Source of the DNA: Plazaster borealis | Lineage: Eukaryota; Echinodermata; Asteroidea; Forcipulatida; Labidiasteridae | Length of the DNA stretch: 64,000 nt | Direction: 5' to 3' | NCBI GenBank assembly: GCA_021014325.1 | Contig: CM037464.1 | Coordinates: 4,929,127-4,993,126, forward strand | Shown here: positions 35,340 to 47,515 of the stretch, in pieces | How the letters are laid out: every line of letters starts with the position of its first letter | Numbering within the stretch: the stretch's first letter is position 1 | Made by a program: the position numbers and the translations under genes | The notes under the pieces: generated by a model | Seen by the model: only the letters and a program-made list of their open reading frames with translations | The model's database searches: none | Told to the model about the DNA's origin: nothing

Positions 35340-35595
35340 ACAATCCGATATGGAGACCGTGCTTTTTCCAAAGCTGCTCCTGCCCTGTGGAATAAGCTCC
35401 CTGTCACACTTCACAAAATAATATCAACTCGACAACTTCAAGAGGGAACTGAAGTCTCACTTGTTTACATAGACTTACATAGGTTTAATTAAACTACAAT
35501 TCGTATCCTTTTTGTATAATATTTTCGTTTTGTGTAGGCGCCTTGATCGGTTTTCTGGAGAAGTGCGCATTATAAATTTATAATTATTACAATAC
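35340..35595 (+). pseudogene. LINE 3' end (CR1/L2-like reverse transcriptase C-terminus), decayed
   Basis: The + strand translates to YGDRAFSKAAPALWNKLPVT, the very common C-terminal signature of CR1/L2-type and related non-LTR retrotransposon ORF2 proteins (RAFSxAAPxLWNSLP). The frame is then lost; after the stop comes GCGCCTTGATCGG and a TATAAATTTATAATTATT tail. It is a short 5'-truncated copy with frameshifts and cannot be active. Confidence 0.75.
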
Positions 35596-36104
35596 TTTAG
35601 CTTAGACCAGCTCCAATGAAAATAGCATCAAGTGATCTTTGCTGTAATTCATTTTAAAAGTTTGTTCAATCAATAAGGAAATTGAGTTCACATGAGAGTA
35701 AACAGATTTTAATTGTAAAAAAACCTGCAAGAAACAATAATTTTGAATACCCTACTCCGGTGCTTTTCAGAAAGATTCGCGAGAAGCCCCGTGCCGTCAT
35801 CACTCATGTTACGTCATTTGTGGGAGCTTTGTTTTGTACAGCCGGCTTTTTTGCAATAACAAAGCAACATCCCACAGATGATGCCAAAGTATTGTCACTG
35901 TGACACATGCTGTCAACGGCAGAAGTGTAGCTAGTTTTTCAAAACCTTGAGGTTGGGGCCTAATTGTTTGATAATTAAGAAAAATTCAGAAGTGTAAAAA
36001 TATCCAAATTACAATTAAATAATAAACAAACACATTATAAACAAGAAATCGCATTCCTGTTTGAAAACAATTTTTTCACTCAAGTACATGTAGTTAGTCC
36101 AGAA

Positions 36105-36335
36105 TTAAAGGCACTGAACACGTTTGGAAATTGTCAAAGACCAGTGTTCTCACTTGGTGTATCCCAGCATATGCGTAAAATAACAAGCCTGTGAAAATTT
36201 GGGCTCAATTGGTCATCGAAGTTGCAAGAAAATGATGAAAGCAAAAAACACCCTTGTTGTACAAATTTGTGTGCTTTCAGATAGGAATAAAACTTCTTGC
36301 AAGAAGTTTTTATTATTTTAGTGAGAAATTACCTC
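36105..36335 (+). mobile_element. MITE family A, left part only
   Basis: Starts TTAAAGGCACTGAACACG, follows the family through the hairpin AACTTCTTGCAAGAAGTT and stops after GAAATTACCTC. About 385 bp of unrelated sequence separates it from the next full copy. Confidence 0.75.
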
Positions 36336-36720
36336 ATGTGGAAACATTGACTGTACACGGAATAAATTTCTGTCAATTTTGTGCGGCTGCACTTTAAACG
36401 CTTGCCCCAGATACCCTGTGGTAAAAAATGAGCCATATGGAGCATGGCAGACGAAGTGGTTGTAGTCAAACAGTGTTGCTTATTTATTCGATCCCACTCA
36501 ATTTGTTGCTCACGGCTCAATATGCGCTGATATGCTGTGAGTTTGATGCCAAATCGTTGCCTCACATCAGAAGTCGTCCCGGTTTTGAGTTTAAGCGGCA
36601 TTCATCAACAGGCTTGACTCACTTAATATCCGGTCGATAAATCATCCCCCCCTTGCCATGACAACGCCTGAGCTTGGACATTATGTTTAATCACAGATAA
36701 TGATAATCATACCAGGGTCT

Positions 36721-37097
36721 TTAAAGGCACTGAACACGTTTGGTAATTGTCAAAGACCAGTGTTCTCACTTGGTGTATCCCAACATATGCATAAAATAAC
36801 AAGCCTGTGAAAATTTGGGCTCAATTGGTCATCGAAGTTGCAAGAAAATGATGAAAGAAGAAACACCCTTGTTGTACAAATTTGTGTGCTTTCAGTTAGG
36901 AATAAAAACTTCTTGCAAGAAGTTGTTATTATTTTAGTGCGAAATTACCTCTTTCTCAAAAACTAAGTTACTTCAGAGGGAGTCGTTTCCTACAATGTTT
37001 TATACTATCAACAGCTCACTGTTGCTTGTTACCAAGTAAGTTTTTATGCTAATATTATTTGTTTTGAGTCATTACCAAACGTGTACGATACCTTTAA
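36721..37097 (+). mobile_element. TTAA-flanked MITE, family A
   Basis: Complete copy with TTAA at both ends (TTAAAGGCACTGAACACG ... GTACGATACCTTTAA). Followed after 23 bp by a family E relative. Confidence 0.83.
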
Positions 37098-37120
37098 ATA
37101 GAAGAAAAAATAAAAAATCA

Positions 37121-37450
37121 AGGCAGGGGATTGTATATCTTTGGTAATTGGAACCCACTGTTTGTTTCATTTCAAAAGGTGGTAGCGTTTTTGACATATT
37201 GCCGAAAATCTGGGGCGTTATGTCCACGCAGGAAGAATAATCTGCAATTGGAATACACAATCTGTGAAACGTTACTATCGGTAACGCTTCTCAGATTCAA
37301 ATTTGGGGGGGATAAAAAGTGATATCTTTTTCCATAACCGCAGTACTTCTAAGTGAAAAAGTTTCTCAAAATGCTTTATACTATCCAAAGCTGCTTTACT
37401 TCTTGCCATTAATTTTCAGAGTCATTACCAAACGTATACAGACCCTTTAA
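37121..37450 (+). mobile_element. MITE family E, near complete
   Basis: Starts AGGCAGGGGATTGTATATC, shares GGAACCCACTGTTTGTTTC and GAAGAATAATCTGCAATTGG with 27956, and ends CGTATACAGACCCTTTAA. Confidence 0.72.
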
Positions 37451-37510
37451 AAAAAGAAGAAAGAATGAATCAAGGCAGTGCAGAAATCAGTTAATAACTG
37501 TGCATACGTA

Positions 37511-37766
37511 CAGGGTTCTCCCTAAGGTTTTTTCAAAACTGCAGGGTTATTCTGGACCCAAATTTGTGGATGCTTGGGTGAAGCACGCTTAATTGAAACA
37601 AGGTCTTCAGAATCTTTTCCACTTTGTGTTTTTCTTGGTTTTAAAAGCCCTACTGTGTAATCTGGAGCAAATTTAAATGGTTTTCTCTTGATGCTTTTTG
37701 TCCGTATTGGCACGCAAATCGTGCGTATCGGCCCGATACACTAGCTTGTGCGTGGGTGGAACCCTG
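37511..37766 (-). mobile_element. CAGGGTTCTCC-ended MITE, family Y, reverse copy
   Basis: Starts CAGGGTTCTCCCTAAGG, contains GAAACAAGGTCTTCAGAATC and ends GGGTGGAACCCTG. Sits in the 6.3 kb intron. Confidence 0.78.
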
Positions 37767-38293
37767 ATGTATATTTCCTAGTGTGACATCGACTCATTTT
37801 TTTTCAATAGGAGCTCATTGTCCGAGTATGTGAAAAAAACAATTCCATTGTACACACATCTGATTGGCTAACAAAGGAGGGTGTGGCTGGCAAATATTCA
37901 ATTTGCAATGGGTTTGTAACTGGGCACCGAGTCTTTAAAGCCGCTTCGCACGCATAATTTGTGCCGAACTTGGACCCCAAATCCTGCTAAACACTTAGCA
38001 AGGTTACCACGGCCAAACTGATGCGCGGATACATCAAACTGACGCGCGGATACAACATGTTGCTAAATATCTAGTTACCTGCAATTTATGATAATAATTA
38101 CTTGTTCAGCCCCTGTTGTTTTATTTTAATTAGGTCCAACAAAACAATGTTGGCATGTGCTTGTGATGAAAGGGTTATAAAGGAAGCGTTTGGAAAACAC
38201 AGATCTAGAAACCTATTTAGGATATGTATCCAAAATGTTCTCGTTCAATTATTATGACTGCAGCTGGTGAACAGGATATGTAATTTATTTAAA

Positions 38294-38645
38294 TTAAAGG
38301 GTGTGTACACATTGGTAAGGTTAAAAATATAAATGTTCACAGATTTGCACATAACTTACATGGTATAAAGATGTTCATGGTGGAAAACTTCCCTTGAAAT
38401 AGTTTTGCTTGAAATCCTATAGTTTTTAGGAAATGAGTAAAACAATTAGTCTTTATCACTGGTGATATTAAATCCGATGTTTGAAAAAAGTGAAAATATA
38501 TAATGGGGTTTTTCACTGTTTTCTTATGACTCCTAAGATCGATTTAGCTGAAACTTTCACAGGTTCGTATTTCATGAATATGTTGGGTCACATCAAGTGT
38601 GGATACTGGTCTTTGACAATTACCTGTGTTGTACATTTGCTTTAA
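38294..38645 (+). mobile_element. TTAA-flanked MITE, family Q
   Basis: Starts TTAAAGGGTGTGTACACATT and ends TTGTACATTTGCTTTAA. The right half (TTTCACAGGTTCGTATTTC ... GGATACTGGTCTTTGACAA) matches families A and B in reverse, so they form one superfamily. Confidence 0.78.
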
Positions 38646-39449
38646 ATTAAAGGGCAAAAAATAATAATTACCGTCCAAACTGTCAGTGAAAATTGGTCAA
38701 ATCGTCACCGTTTTCACAAAGAGCCACTTATATCAAAACGTGTGATTGAGATTGACATTTTACAATGGCTCAGCTTAAAACGGCAAATCTGCAATAGTAA
38801 CGTCGTGGTTTGCAGTTTAAGACCTCTCATATGATTCTGTGAAGATTAACCTCCCCCATTGACTAACTAATTGCCATAGTTATTAGACAAAGATATGTGT
38901 CTCTTCTTGAAACCTAAAAAGTGAGATGACCTACTTAAACACCCAACTGAATTTAAACATATTTTTACATAGGAAAGGGGCGCGCATGTCATGTGATCAT
39001 GTGCACACTGACATTAGTGGCTCTTCATGAAACCTGAAAAACGATAGGCCTATCATGTGCAAAATTGATTTGTTCACGGAGGTTTTCTTATCTCCGCTTG
39101 ACTAATACTTCTGAATACACGTCAAGGATAGCATCTTCTCTTTTGTAATCTTTTTAATAATAAATAAGCACTAAATTAGGAACTTCATGAGTTAAAAAAC
39201 TCTTAATAATGTTAGGGCCTACACATCGATGAACATAAACTTGCCTTCTCTGGACAGGTGATTTTAAAGTGATTATTACTTCATGGATTTGAAAGTCCAC
39301 GATCAATTACTGTTTGCCAGGTTAGCCTCAAAAGTGGATGGAGTTGAAAGAGCATTCATGGACAAATCTTTTTTCCACGTGATACCTTTAAACTACTATA
39401 TTTTGAACGAAAATTATCTGATTTCTTAGGTTTTGTTCACCACTAATGC

Positions 39450-39813
39450 TTAAAGGAACATTACAGAATTGGTTTTTGCTAACACAACAATTAAGCACTT
39501 TATATAATCCACCATATACATAAACTGGCAAACCTGTAGAAGTAGTGAGATCGATCGGCCATCTGGGTCTAGAGAAAATAGTGAAAAACTGATTACATAT
39601 TTGCATGTGTTATACAATGCATGAATAAAACGCTCATGAGCGATAAACTCCAATCAGAAATTAGTTTTATTTATTTCTCATCAAATATGGCATTTCAGAA
39701 AGAAATATTTCTAGGGATGTTTTCTACTATCATCATCATTAGACCGTGTAAGTTTTATGTAAATCTGTGATCTAAAAGAAAATTTTAATTACCAATTCTG
39801 TAACGTTCTTTAA
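39450..39813 (+). mobile_element. TTAA-flanked MITE, family P
   Basis: Nearly collinear with 875-1238, same orientation, starting TTAAAGGAACATTACAGAAT and ending ACGTTCTTTAA. It lies in the intron before exon 40909. Confidence 0.8.
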
Positions 39814-40079
39814 CAGTCACCACTTTCAAATATACAAAAATATTTGTAAAAACCTATCCTAAGTAAGTACTCGTTTGTATGTAAATATAGCTATCAAATA
39901 GGGGTACATTTTTTTTGAACCACCCTGTATAGGCCCCTTCCTGTTTGTCACTTTACGATATGTGGCTCTTCCGTGAAAATGGTGACGAAATGTAGTAGTA
40001 ACGTTTTGAGTGAATTCAGCGACAGTTTAATCTACCTAGCTTTAGTTTGAAGATACTGCCGAAAAACCCTCACTGAAAT

Positions 40080-40520
40080 GACAGGTTAGAAAAAGGTAGA
40101 AATGCCATCGTATCAAAATACTTCTTCAAATACAGGTCTTATTTTCAGGCTATTTGGTCAGCAATGACCCTCACCCCTTGAAATCTATAACTTCAGGAGT
40201 TACAAAAGAGTGGAAATGCTATCATTTCAAAAAATACCTTCTCAAATTCACATCTTAGTTTTAGACATTTTTTGTCAGCAATGACTCCAAACCCCTCTTG
40301 AAATCTACAACTTCAGAGGTCACAAAAAGGTTGAAATGCCATCGTATCAAAATACTAGTCTTAGTTTCAGGTTATTTTGTTGTCGGCAATGACCCTCACC
40401 CCTCTTGAAATCTATAACTTCAGAGGTTACAAAAAGGTGGAAAGCCATCATTTCAACATTCCTCCCCAAATTCAGGTCTTAGTTTCAGGCCATTAATTGT
40501 CAGCGATGACTCTCTGCCCT
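40080..40520 (+). repeat. Tandem array, about four diverged units of 115-120 bp
   Basis: Units share GAAATGCCATCGTATCAAAA, GTCAGCAATGACCCTCACCC and TTGAAATCTATAACTTCAG. A single decayed unit is at about 61340-61415. It ends about 390 bp before exon 40909. Confidence 0.82.
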
Positions 40521-40908
40521 GTATTTGTGACTGCTTTATTTCTTTATTGGTCTGGGTTTTTCCCCCGTTTTCCCCCTCTTTTTCCCCCTTTTTTTTCTTT
40601 TTTCGGTAAGTTTTTTATCTAACCACATTCTTAAAAACACAATGTTTGTGGGTTTTTTCTTTCGTTTCTTTGACTGAACACTATTATTTCTTAAAATATT
40701 ATTTAATCAATTTGGTATCTTTTGGAAAGTTTTGATGTTAAACTTAAACCTGTTATTTCAGTAATTTGTCTTGCTGCCAACCTGGTGATTTTTTTGAAAC
40801 AAATTACCCATCATAATAATAGTATTAATAATTTGAAGCACTCTGATGTGAACAGTAATGAGTATTCATTTATTTTGTTGTTGTTGTTGTTGTTGTTTCC
40901 CATTGCAG

Positions 40909-41025
40909 GTGGCAGTTATAGTTCCATTCCGGGATCGATTTACACAACTACCTATCTTCCTCCGTCATTTAGTGCCCTTTCTAAAGAGTCAACTCTTAGA
41001 GTTTGGTATTTATGTCATAGAACAG
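40909..41025 (+). CDS. B4GALT5/6-like: GT7 beta-1,4-galactosyltransferase (B4GALT5/6-like), nucleotide-binding exon
   Basis: A phase 0-0 exon of 39 codons, with acceptor TTTCCCATTGCAG and donor GAACAG|GTACGTAG. It encodes VAVIVPFRDR at residues 1-10 and ends in IYVIEQ, the first beta strand and UDP-binding PFRxR motif of family GT7. The middle (QLPIFLRHLVPFLKSQ) follows the HLPIFLRHLxPMLQxQ pattern of B4GALT5/6 rather than B4GALT1. The acceptor lies just after a (TTG)n run that serves as the polypyrimidine-like tract. The intron on the left is 6.3 kb and on the right 16.2 kb. Confidence 0.95.
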
Positions 41026-41116
41026 GTACGTAGCCCTTCACTCCCCTTTCCCCCTTCCCTCCCCCTTCACATCCCCTCTATTTAAGCTCTTGAAACCATA
41101 ACCACCCTCACACCTT

Positions 41117-41229
41117 CATGTTTTGTTGGATTCTATTCCAAAATCCAACTTCATGTTTTGTTGGATTAAGATCCAAAATCCAACTTCATGTTTTGTTTGA
41201 TTCCGATCCAAATCCAACTTCATGTTTTG
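41117..41229 (+). repeat. Short tandem repeat, three units of about 40 bp
   Basis: CTTCATGTTTTGTTGGATT followed by ATCCAAAATCCAA repeats three times about 90 bp after the donor of exon 40909-41025; each unit can form a GGATT/AATCC hairpin. Confidence 0.85.
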
Positions 41230-41704
41230 CAGAAAAATATTGCTGAACGGTTTTCTGCTTAGTAAAAATGGGCAGGATACCAGTCAAAAATGGTACATGT
41301 TACAATATATTTTGGCTGGTAACCTTAATCTGGTAAGCATGATGTTGCTGTGCTTAGTTACTTTTTGTGCTTAACCCTTCGAGCGCCGCCGTTCTGAGAC
41401 GTCCTGCTGAATATTCATCCACAGGCCGCCAACGTTCTCATACGTCCAGACTGACTTTAGACTGGTCCCCTGTTTTTATCCGCAATGAGTAATACACTTT
41501 ATTCACGAGCCTCGAAGTGTGACGTCAGGTGTCCAGGCTACCTTACCTTCTACCCTTCGAGTGCCGCCGACGTTCTGAAAAGTCATATCCATCCACAGGC
41601 CGCCGACGTTCCCATACGTTCTAAAGAAATTGCCGGCCTGTGGATACAGAATTACCAAAACGCGGCCGGCACTGTAAGGGTTAAGCAGCTCTGGCAATTG
41701 GGTT
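41230..41704 (-). mobile_element. Family C MITE carrying a nested TTAA element
   Basis: Left part 41230-41370 matches family C in reverse (GGCTGGTAACCTTAATCTGG); it resumes after 41684 as GCAGCTCTGGCAATTGGG. The host word GTGC|TTAA|GCAGCTCT is split exactly at TTAA. Confidence 0.75.
41371..41684. mobile_element. TTAA-inserted MITE, CCCTTCGAGCGCC ends, nested in family C
   Basis: Lies between two TTAA copies; host MITEs elsewhere have one TTAA there, so TTAA is the target duplication, as for piggyBac-type transposases. Ends are CCCTTCGAGCGCC and GGCACTGTAAGGG. GC-rich, with two related internal halves (TCGAGCGCCGCC and TCGAGTGCCGCCGACG; CCACAGGCCGCC twice). Non-coding. Confidence 0.82.
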
Positions 41705-42219
41705 CGGATGTAAGTTTACATAGGTTCAGGCATTACCTCCGTAATCAGTGTCCAACAATTTGGATGCTTAGTCACGATACCGTGTTGGATTTTGGTAGAG
41801 TGAGGAAGGATCCTAGTAAATTACTTGAGGGAGTTGAGGTTTCCTGGCCTTGAAATAATTCAATGACGTACGGGAACTCCTCATGAGTCGATGTGTGATA
41901 TTTTTGCACTGCTCTTTCACAATTTCGGTACAATACAAGTTAAAGGAACATAGTGTGAAGTTATTCATGTTGATCGATCACGGTTTTGTTTTATATCGCG
42001 GTATTGAAATTGAAAACCGAGCGCGACGGTATTTCGGTATTTCTAAAACAGCTCTCGTTTTTTTCGGTATTGAACAAATACTGGACTACTCGGTAATAGG
42101 AATAACCGCCCAAGCTTAATGTTTAGTTCTACTTTGAAGATGTTAAAAAACATAAAACATCATTTAGCATGAGGAAGGTACAACATGATTTTATTGCATT
42201 GACTGATTTTTACTTTGAA

Positions 42220-42614
42220 GATATTATACAGGATTGGTAAGGATAAAAAAACCGTCATTGTTTAATTTTAGTCAGAAAGATTACTGATTATGAAGTTCAT
42301 ACTTGAATCGTTTTTGTGTGTGAAATGTTTCCCTCTGAAATGAAGTCATATTTGAGAAAACTGTATCTGAAAGCCTTTAAAAAAACCGTGCAACAGCTGA
42401 TTTCGGTTCTTACAACCACAATTAGGGACAATGTGAAAATTAGGGACATGCTGAAAATTGTGCATGGTTTTTCAGTAGTTTGTCCTGATTCACACAACGG
42501 ATTAATCCCAAATTTTTTCAGGTTTGTTATTTTATGCATGGTTGATCACACAAAACATGAACACTGTCTGCGACTATTTTGTCAGCTCTACCAATCCTGT
42601 ATAAATACCTTTAA
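42220..42614. mobile_element. TIR MITE with CAGGATTGGTA ends, family S
   Basis: TTATACAGGATTGGTAAG on the left and CTACCAATCCTGTATAAATA then CCTTTAA on the right are inverted repeats around about 390 bp. Partial relatives lie at about 590-720 (GTTCAGGATTGGTAAAT) and 53350-53392. Confidence 0.65.
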
Positions 42615-42960
42615 TCCTTAGTAAACTGTAGTGGCCGCAAGCGGCTTGTGCAAAAATATCGTAGCCATAAGTGGCCACAAGATTTGACCTTTGTTTTCTT
42701 CCACAAACATGACAAAACAAAAGTGTTTGATGTTCAGAGTCTTGTCCTGAATTGACTTTTTTCCAATGTTAACACAGGTTTTCTAGACAAAACCAATTTT
42801 CTTCTCATGTTTTTCTAGACACTTTTACTGAACAAAAATAACTAAATAAATTTAGTGGAAACAAATCAACAATATTATTCATGTCGGGGGGGGGGGGGGG
42901 TCTTGTGGTATGGTGTAAGATGGTTAACCAGAAATGAACAGTCTTTAAAGGTTTAAAAGT
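42611..42960 (+). mobile_element. MITE family K relative
   Basis: Starts TTAATCCTTAGTAAACTGTA, with GTGGCCGCAAGCGGCTTGTG and TTGACCTTTGTTTTCTTCC, and ends near CAGTCTTTAAAGG. A run of 15 G at 42886-42900. A second, decayed related stretch follows at about 43000-43170. Confidence 0.6.
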
Positions 42961-43790
42961 GTCGTTCACTTTTTTTAGAGCTAAAGTTCAGTGGAAACAT
43001 GCAGTACAGTACATGTAGTACAAAACATTTTAATTCACTTTTTAATTACCATTGAGGTAAACAATAACAAATCAACATTATCGGTCATGTCTGGTGTTAA
43101 GGTGGTGATTAAACTGAAATGAACAATCTCCTAAGGGTTTTAAAGTGTCACTCACTCACCTCTAAAGGTCAATTGAAAAACGCAGCACATGTAGTTAAGT
43201 ATGAGTCATTTTAATTGTTAATTTTTAATTAACATTTTTACGTGCACTAGCAGTGGTACACGTAGAGTATTGATTTAGACCCCCGAGTTCAGGCTTTAAA
43301 ATAAAATAAAAAATCAATTCCTGAACATTTTTTGTTTTCTCAAGTCAAATAACGTCGGCCCGTTTTTAAAATAATTATTATCAGGTGCTGGTACGGAGTA
43401 GTGGTAGCCTTTGTTAGACTTCATTAAACATTAAAGTGTGTGCAGAAATGCATGCAGAACACGTATACATTACTACATGTGTGTGTATCTACATGGAAAT
43501 GCATCTAAATAGGCTGGTGTGCACCAAATATTGTATGCCAATTACGTACTTATTATGAATCATAAAAAAGGGAATATACCAGACAGTATTTAAGCAATCC
43601 TATTGGTTGAAAGGCAGTCATGTGATCATGTTTACCCACCAGGGGAACCAATAGAGACATGGCAGGAGTTGTTTAGCAAAAAAAAAGGTTTTAACAAAAG
43701 GTAGATTACATCAGTTGCAGACATGAACAAAACAAAGCGCATAATTACGCGGTAAGCAGAGCCATGAAATTGGGCCCAATTTCATAGAGC

Positions 43791-44160
43791 TCCAAATATT
43801 AATGACCATAAAAACTTTCTTGGTAAAGAGCACTGGAGAGCTGCTGATATTGTAAAACCTTGTTAGAAATGACCCCCCTTTGAAGTAGTGTAGTTTTAGA
43901 GAAAGAGGTAATTGTTCATCCAAACATTTGAATCTGAGAAAGGCTTCATGGAAGGCTTCAGGCATGAAGCCTTTCTCAGGCTTCTGAAAAACACAAAATT
44001 CTATGCAACAAGGCTGTTTTTTCCGTTCATTGTTTTCTGGCAAGTTCGATGACCAACTGAGCCCAAATTTTCACAGGTTTGTTATTTTATGCACATGTTG
44101 GGATACACCAAGTGAGGATACGAGTCTCTGACAAGTACCAAAAGTATACCCTGCCTCTAA
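43791..44160 (-). mobile_element. MITE family B, reverse copy
   Basis: Reverse orientation; right end AAAGTATACCCTGCCTCTAA. The hairpin segment GAAGGCTTCAGGCATGAAGC is partly duplicated. The left end is replaced by GGGCCCAATTTCATAGAGCT sequence from another element. Confidence 0.75.
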
Positions 44161-44353
44161 GCAAACAATCTTGCTAAACGATTTTCTGCTTTGCAAAAAA
44201 TAAGCAGGATACCAATAATTACAGATAGTGCACATGACAATTGACATGGTTTTTGGGGGGCTGGTAACCTTCTTCTGGTGAACAAGATTTTGTTGTGCTT
44301 AGCTACAATGTATGTACTTTTTGGGCTTTTAAAAAGCAGCTCTATGAAATTGG
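44161..44353 (-). mobile_element. GGGCCC-ended MITE, family C, reverse
   Basis: Adjacent to family B at 43791-44160. Contains AAGCAGGATACCA, GGCTGGTAACCTTCTTCTGG and ends AGCAGCTCTATGAAATTGG. Confidence 0.72.
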
Positions 44354-45300
44354 AGCAATTTCCTAACCAACTTCCTTTGGTGTGTGATAAAAAAATATAA
44401 AATTTAAAAAACAACAATTTTCTGCACTTCCTTTTGCCAAGTTTATTGTTGTGACTTATCAAATTAAAATCCCCGCTGGATAATATAAAGGAATTCTCGT
44501 AAAGTGTCTTGCTCAGCACAACAGTACCAGGGCAGCCTTGTCAGGATTTGAATACACATTCTGTATGTATACAACAACATTTGAATATTATAGCAGATAA
44601 TGTACTGGGCCACAATTATGATCTCTGATACAGTGTTATTAAAAACATTCCTTTCAAGGTTACAAACATTAATAATAATAATAAAATTTATGTGGGATGG
44701 CACGCACAGCAAAATGTATATCAAATTTTAGGGGATCGAAAATAATGTACATGGGGATTTGTAGTTTCTTTTTTTTTTTTTTTTTACACATTCCACCAAC
44801 AAAAGGGATGTCAATCATTTTCCCCTAATTAGAGTCTGAGGCTAGTACAAAAAAAAATAGGTAAGGTGTCTTTAATTTTTTTTTTTTAATGTCGGCTTTG
44901 TGTAACCGTTGTAGAAATTTGGAAATGAATTTCAACGTTTGTTTTATTACCCTACAAAGTGGTGATTTGACAACAGTGTGGGCACAAAGGAAAAGGAAGA
45001 TACTTATTTACTAACCACTTAGTGACGACACTCGTTCGTGGAACAAGTGTGTCACAGATTTGTCATGGGTGGGATTTGGCACAGACTTTCAATCTGACCT
45101 CGAATTAATCTTGCAAATGGTACATGTACACATGTACAATTTAAGTGACCTTTTATTAACCTTGTTTGGCTAAATGTGTCCTTCGTCAAGTTTCGACTTT
45201 ACATTTCATAGTTTTCTACGTTTACGAGAAATGTGTCACCGGAAAAAAATGGCTGCGCTTCAAACTTGTATTGGAAATATAGTATGTCCTGTCTATGAAT

Positions 45301-45441
45301 GTAATCCAAAACGAGGCTACAGGCACAGTGCCACCAATACACCAAAACAGTAAGCCCCGCCCCATTTTTCATTGACCAATCACAGCCGCGAAATCTGTGA
45401 TCACCATTTGGCACTGCGCCTGTAGCCTCATTATGGATTAC
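45301..45441. mobile_element. Foldback MITE, GTAATCCAAAACGAGGC ends
   Basis: GTAATCCAAAACGAGGCTAC and GTAGCCTCATTATGGATTAC pair, continuing through GGCACAGTGCCA/TGGCACTGCGCC. 141 bp. Confidence 0.78.
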
Positions 45442-46185
45442 TATGATGACATTATGCATAAATATTAAGAAAGGCGTACTTGTACAGACCTGATACTTCA
45501 TGGAGACAACGTAGGCAATTGCCTCCATGCCCCTGGTCATTGCCTTGGCGCCCCTTGAAATGTTCCAATAATTTTTTTTAATTTTTCCACATAGGGGCAT
45601 CCTTTACTATAAAGGGGAAAAAAAAATACCTAGCCCTAGCAAGCACACACAGCTCTGTGTTGCAGTCACTCTGTGGACATTCCTTTGTTCTGTACACTTA
45701 AAGGAAAAATCCTATTCTTCAACACTGTAAAAAAAAACACTGTGTGGACGTGTGTAAGTCCACATAGTGTTTTAAGTCCCTACATTATGTGTACCTCTTT
45801 TGTTCTCAGGTCCACATTTCGTATGTAGCGTTAAAACAGAGTATCGTGCCTGTACGTGTACCTTTAATGCCAAGTCCTCTAAACCTGTCTGTACTGATAC
45901 TAAATTATGGATGTGTTATCCGAAGGGGAGGGGGCGGGGGATATGATCCAGCTTCCTTATTGCAGGCTACATACAATGTTATTAACGGCTTCCTTTTGGG
46001 CATGGTATCTGAGCATTGTATGTGTTGGCACAAGAGGAGCCGAGGAAATTTGATCGTAAATATTTACTCTTAGGATCATTTCATGTGTGTTGTGAATGCA
46101 CATGTGTAGTGGATATGTACATAAGATGTACCTTTCATGTACAATATGGAAGGTACAATAACTTGGGTGTGTATGTGTGTACATA

Positions 46186-46806
46186 TGAAAGAGGAAGAAA
46201 AATGTCAAATTCAGTTTTGTGATGTACTCGTTTTCCAATAGATAGAGTCCTCATGTGAGTGGGGAAAAATTACAAGTCTCTAACCTCACGTTAAAATGGT
46301 GTAAATTGCCTTTGCATTCCATACCATTCCAGTGCAAATTTTGATCCAAAACATCTGATGACATCATTTTGAGAAAACTGGGTCTGTACATTTTTGTACG
46401 GGTATGTTTCGGTTCAGTCCTGACTTTTTCAGAGCGAAAATTGAAACATGACGTCGTTGGATTTCAACAACTAATGGGTCATTACATTCCAAGGAGGAAT
46501 ATTTCTTCAGTCAAAATGTCAAAGTCAAGGCTATTTTGAAAGAATATCATTAAAAGTCATAGGAATGAACCAAAACATTCCAGTACAAAAATTGTACAGA
46601 CCCATTTTTCTCAGAATGATGTCATCAGATGTTTTGGATGTTGACAAATTTTGCCCCAGAAGGTTATCGAATACATTGGCAATTTATACCATTTTAATGT
46701 GAGGTTAGAGACTTTTAATTTTCTCACCCATTCATACATGTATGAGGACCCTATATATTTAGTACATCACAAAATTGAATTTGACATTTCCCTTCCTCTA
46801 CAACAA
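46186..46806. mobile_element. Long foldback element, about 620 bp
   Basis: Arms contain AATGTCAAATTCAGTTTTGT, AAGTCTCTAACCTCACGTTA, CAAAACATCTGATGACATCA and, inverted on the right, TGATGTCATCAGATGTTTTG, TAATGTGAGGTTAGAGACTT, AAAATTGAATTTGACATT. Each arm is about 200 bp. Non-coding. Confidence 0.82.
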
Positions 46807-47235
46807 ACATTGGGAGATAGAACAAAATTGATGAAAACAAAATTAAAATTATTTTCTCTCATCTTTTGAAAAGAAGTATCCAGATGACAAACCATGTTAT
46901 TGTAAACAATAAATTAATTTTGCTTATAAAATAAGTTTCCTATTCACTATCCTGTTATTGGTGCTTGCGCTGTTGGCTGTGTAAATAAATAAATATGGCA
47001 CCCTGACTTTAAAATGGCCTGTGAATAAGGCAAAGACACATGTACATTTAAACTTAAGTCGTCACCTTTAACAAATTATATGTCTTAATCAGGAAAAGAG
47101 GAAATTGAATCAGAGAAACGTGAAAAGAAATATTATTAGTTTACAGTTCAAAAACTACATTACGCTGTGACTGGTTATGTATTATACTCAATAATTTTCA
47201 ATAAATATGCATGAAAAAAAAACCTCAAACCAAAT

Positions 47236-47515
47236 CAGGATTCTCCCCATGCACAAGCTAGCGTATCTGGCCGATACGCGCGAATTGCGTGCCGATACGC
47301 ACAAATTTCAGACGATACCAATTTTTTTTTAATACGGTAGTTTCACAAAAAAAATGAATGCTCCAAATTGCACATGTAGGGCTTTGAAAACCAAGAAAAA
47401 CTTCAAGTAGAAAACATTCTGAAGACCTTGTTTCAATTCAGCGCGGTTCAGCCAAACATCCCCAAAATTTTCCCAGAATGCCCCACAGCTTTGAAAAAAC
47501 CTCGGGAGAACCCTG
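47236..47515 (+). mobile_element. CAGGGTTCTCC-ended MITE, family Y
   Basis: Starts CAGGATTCTCCCCATGC, includes GCCGATACGCGCG and TCTGAAGACCTTGTTTCAAT, and ends CGGGAGAACCCTG. Confidence 0.8.

Noticed and set aside
36329..36601. 90-codon minus-strand frame between two family A MITEs
   Set aside because: The sequence looks moderately protein-like but starts right after a stop, has no motif I recognise and no neighbours; could be transposon debris.
43711..44043. 110-codon minus-strand frame
   Set aside because: It covers the family B MITE; related open stretches appear in other copies of the same repeat.
45199..45600. 133-codon minus-strand frame, the longest in the window
   Set aside because: It runs through a foldback MITE and a dispersed repeat; no motif and no splice support.
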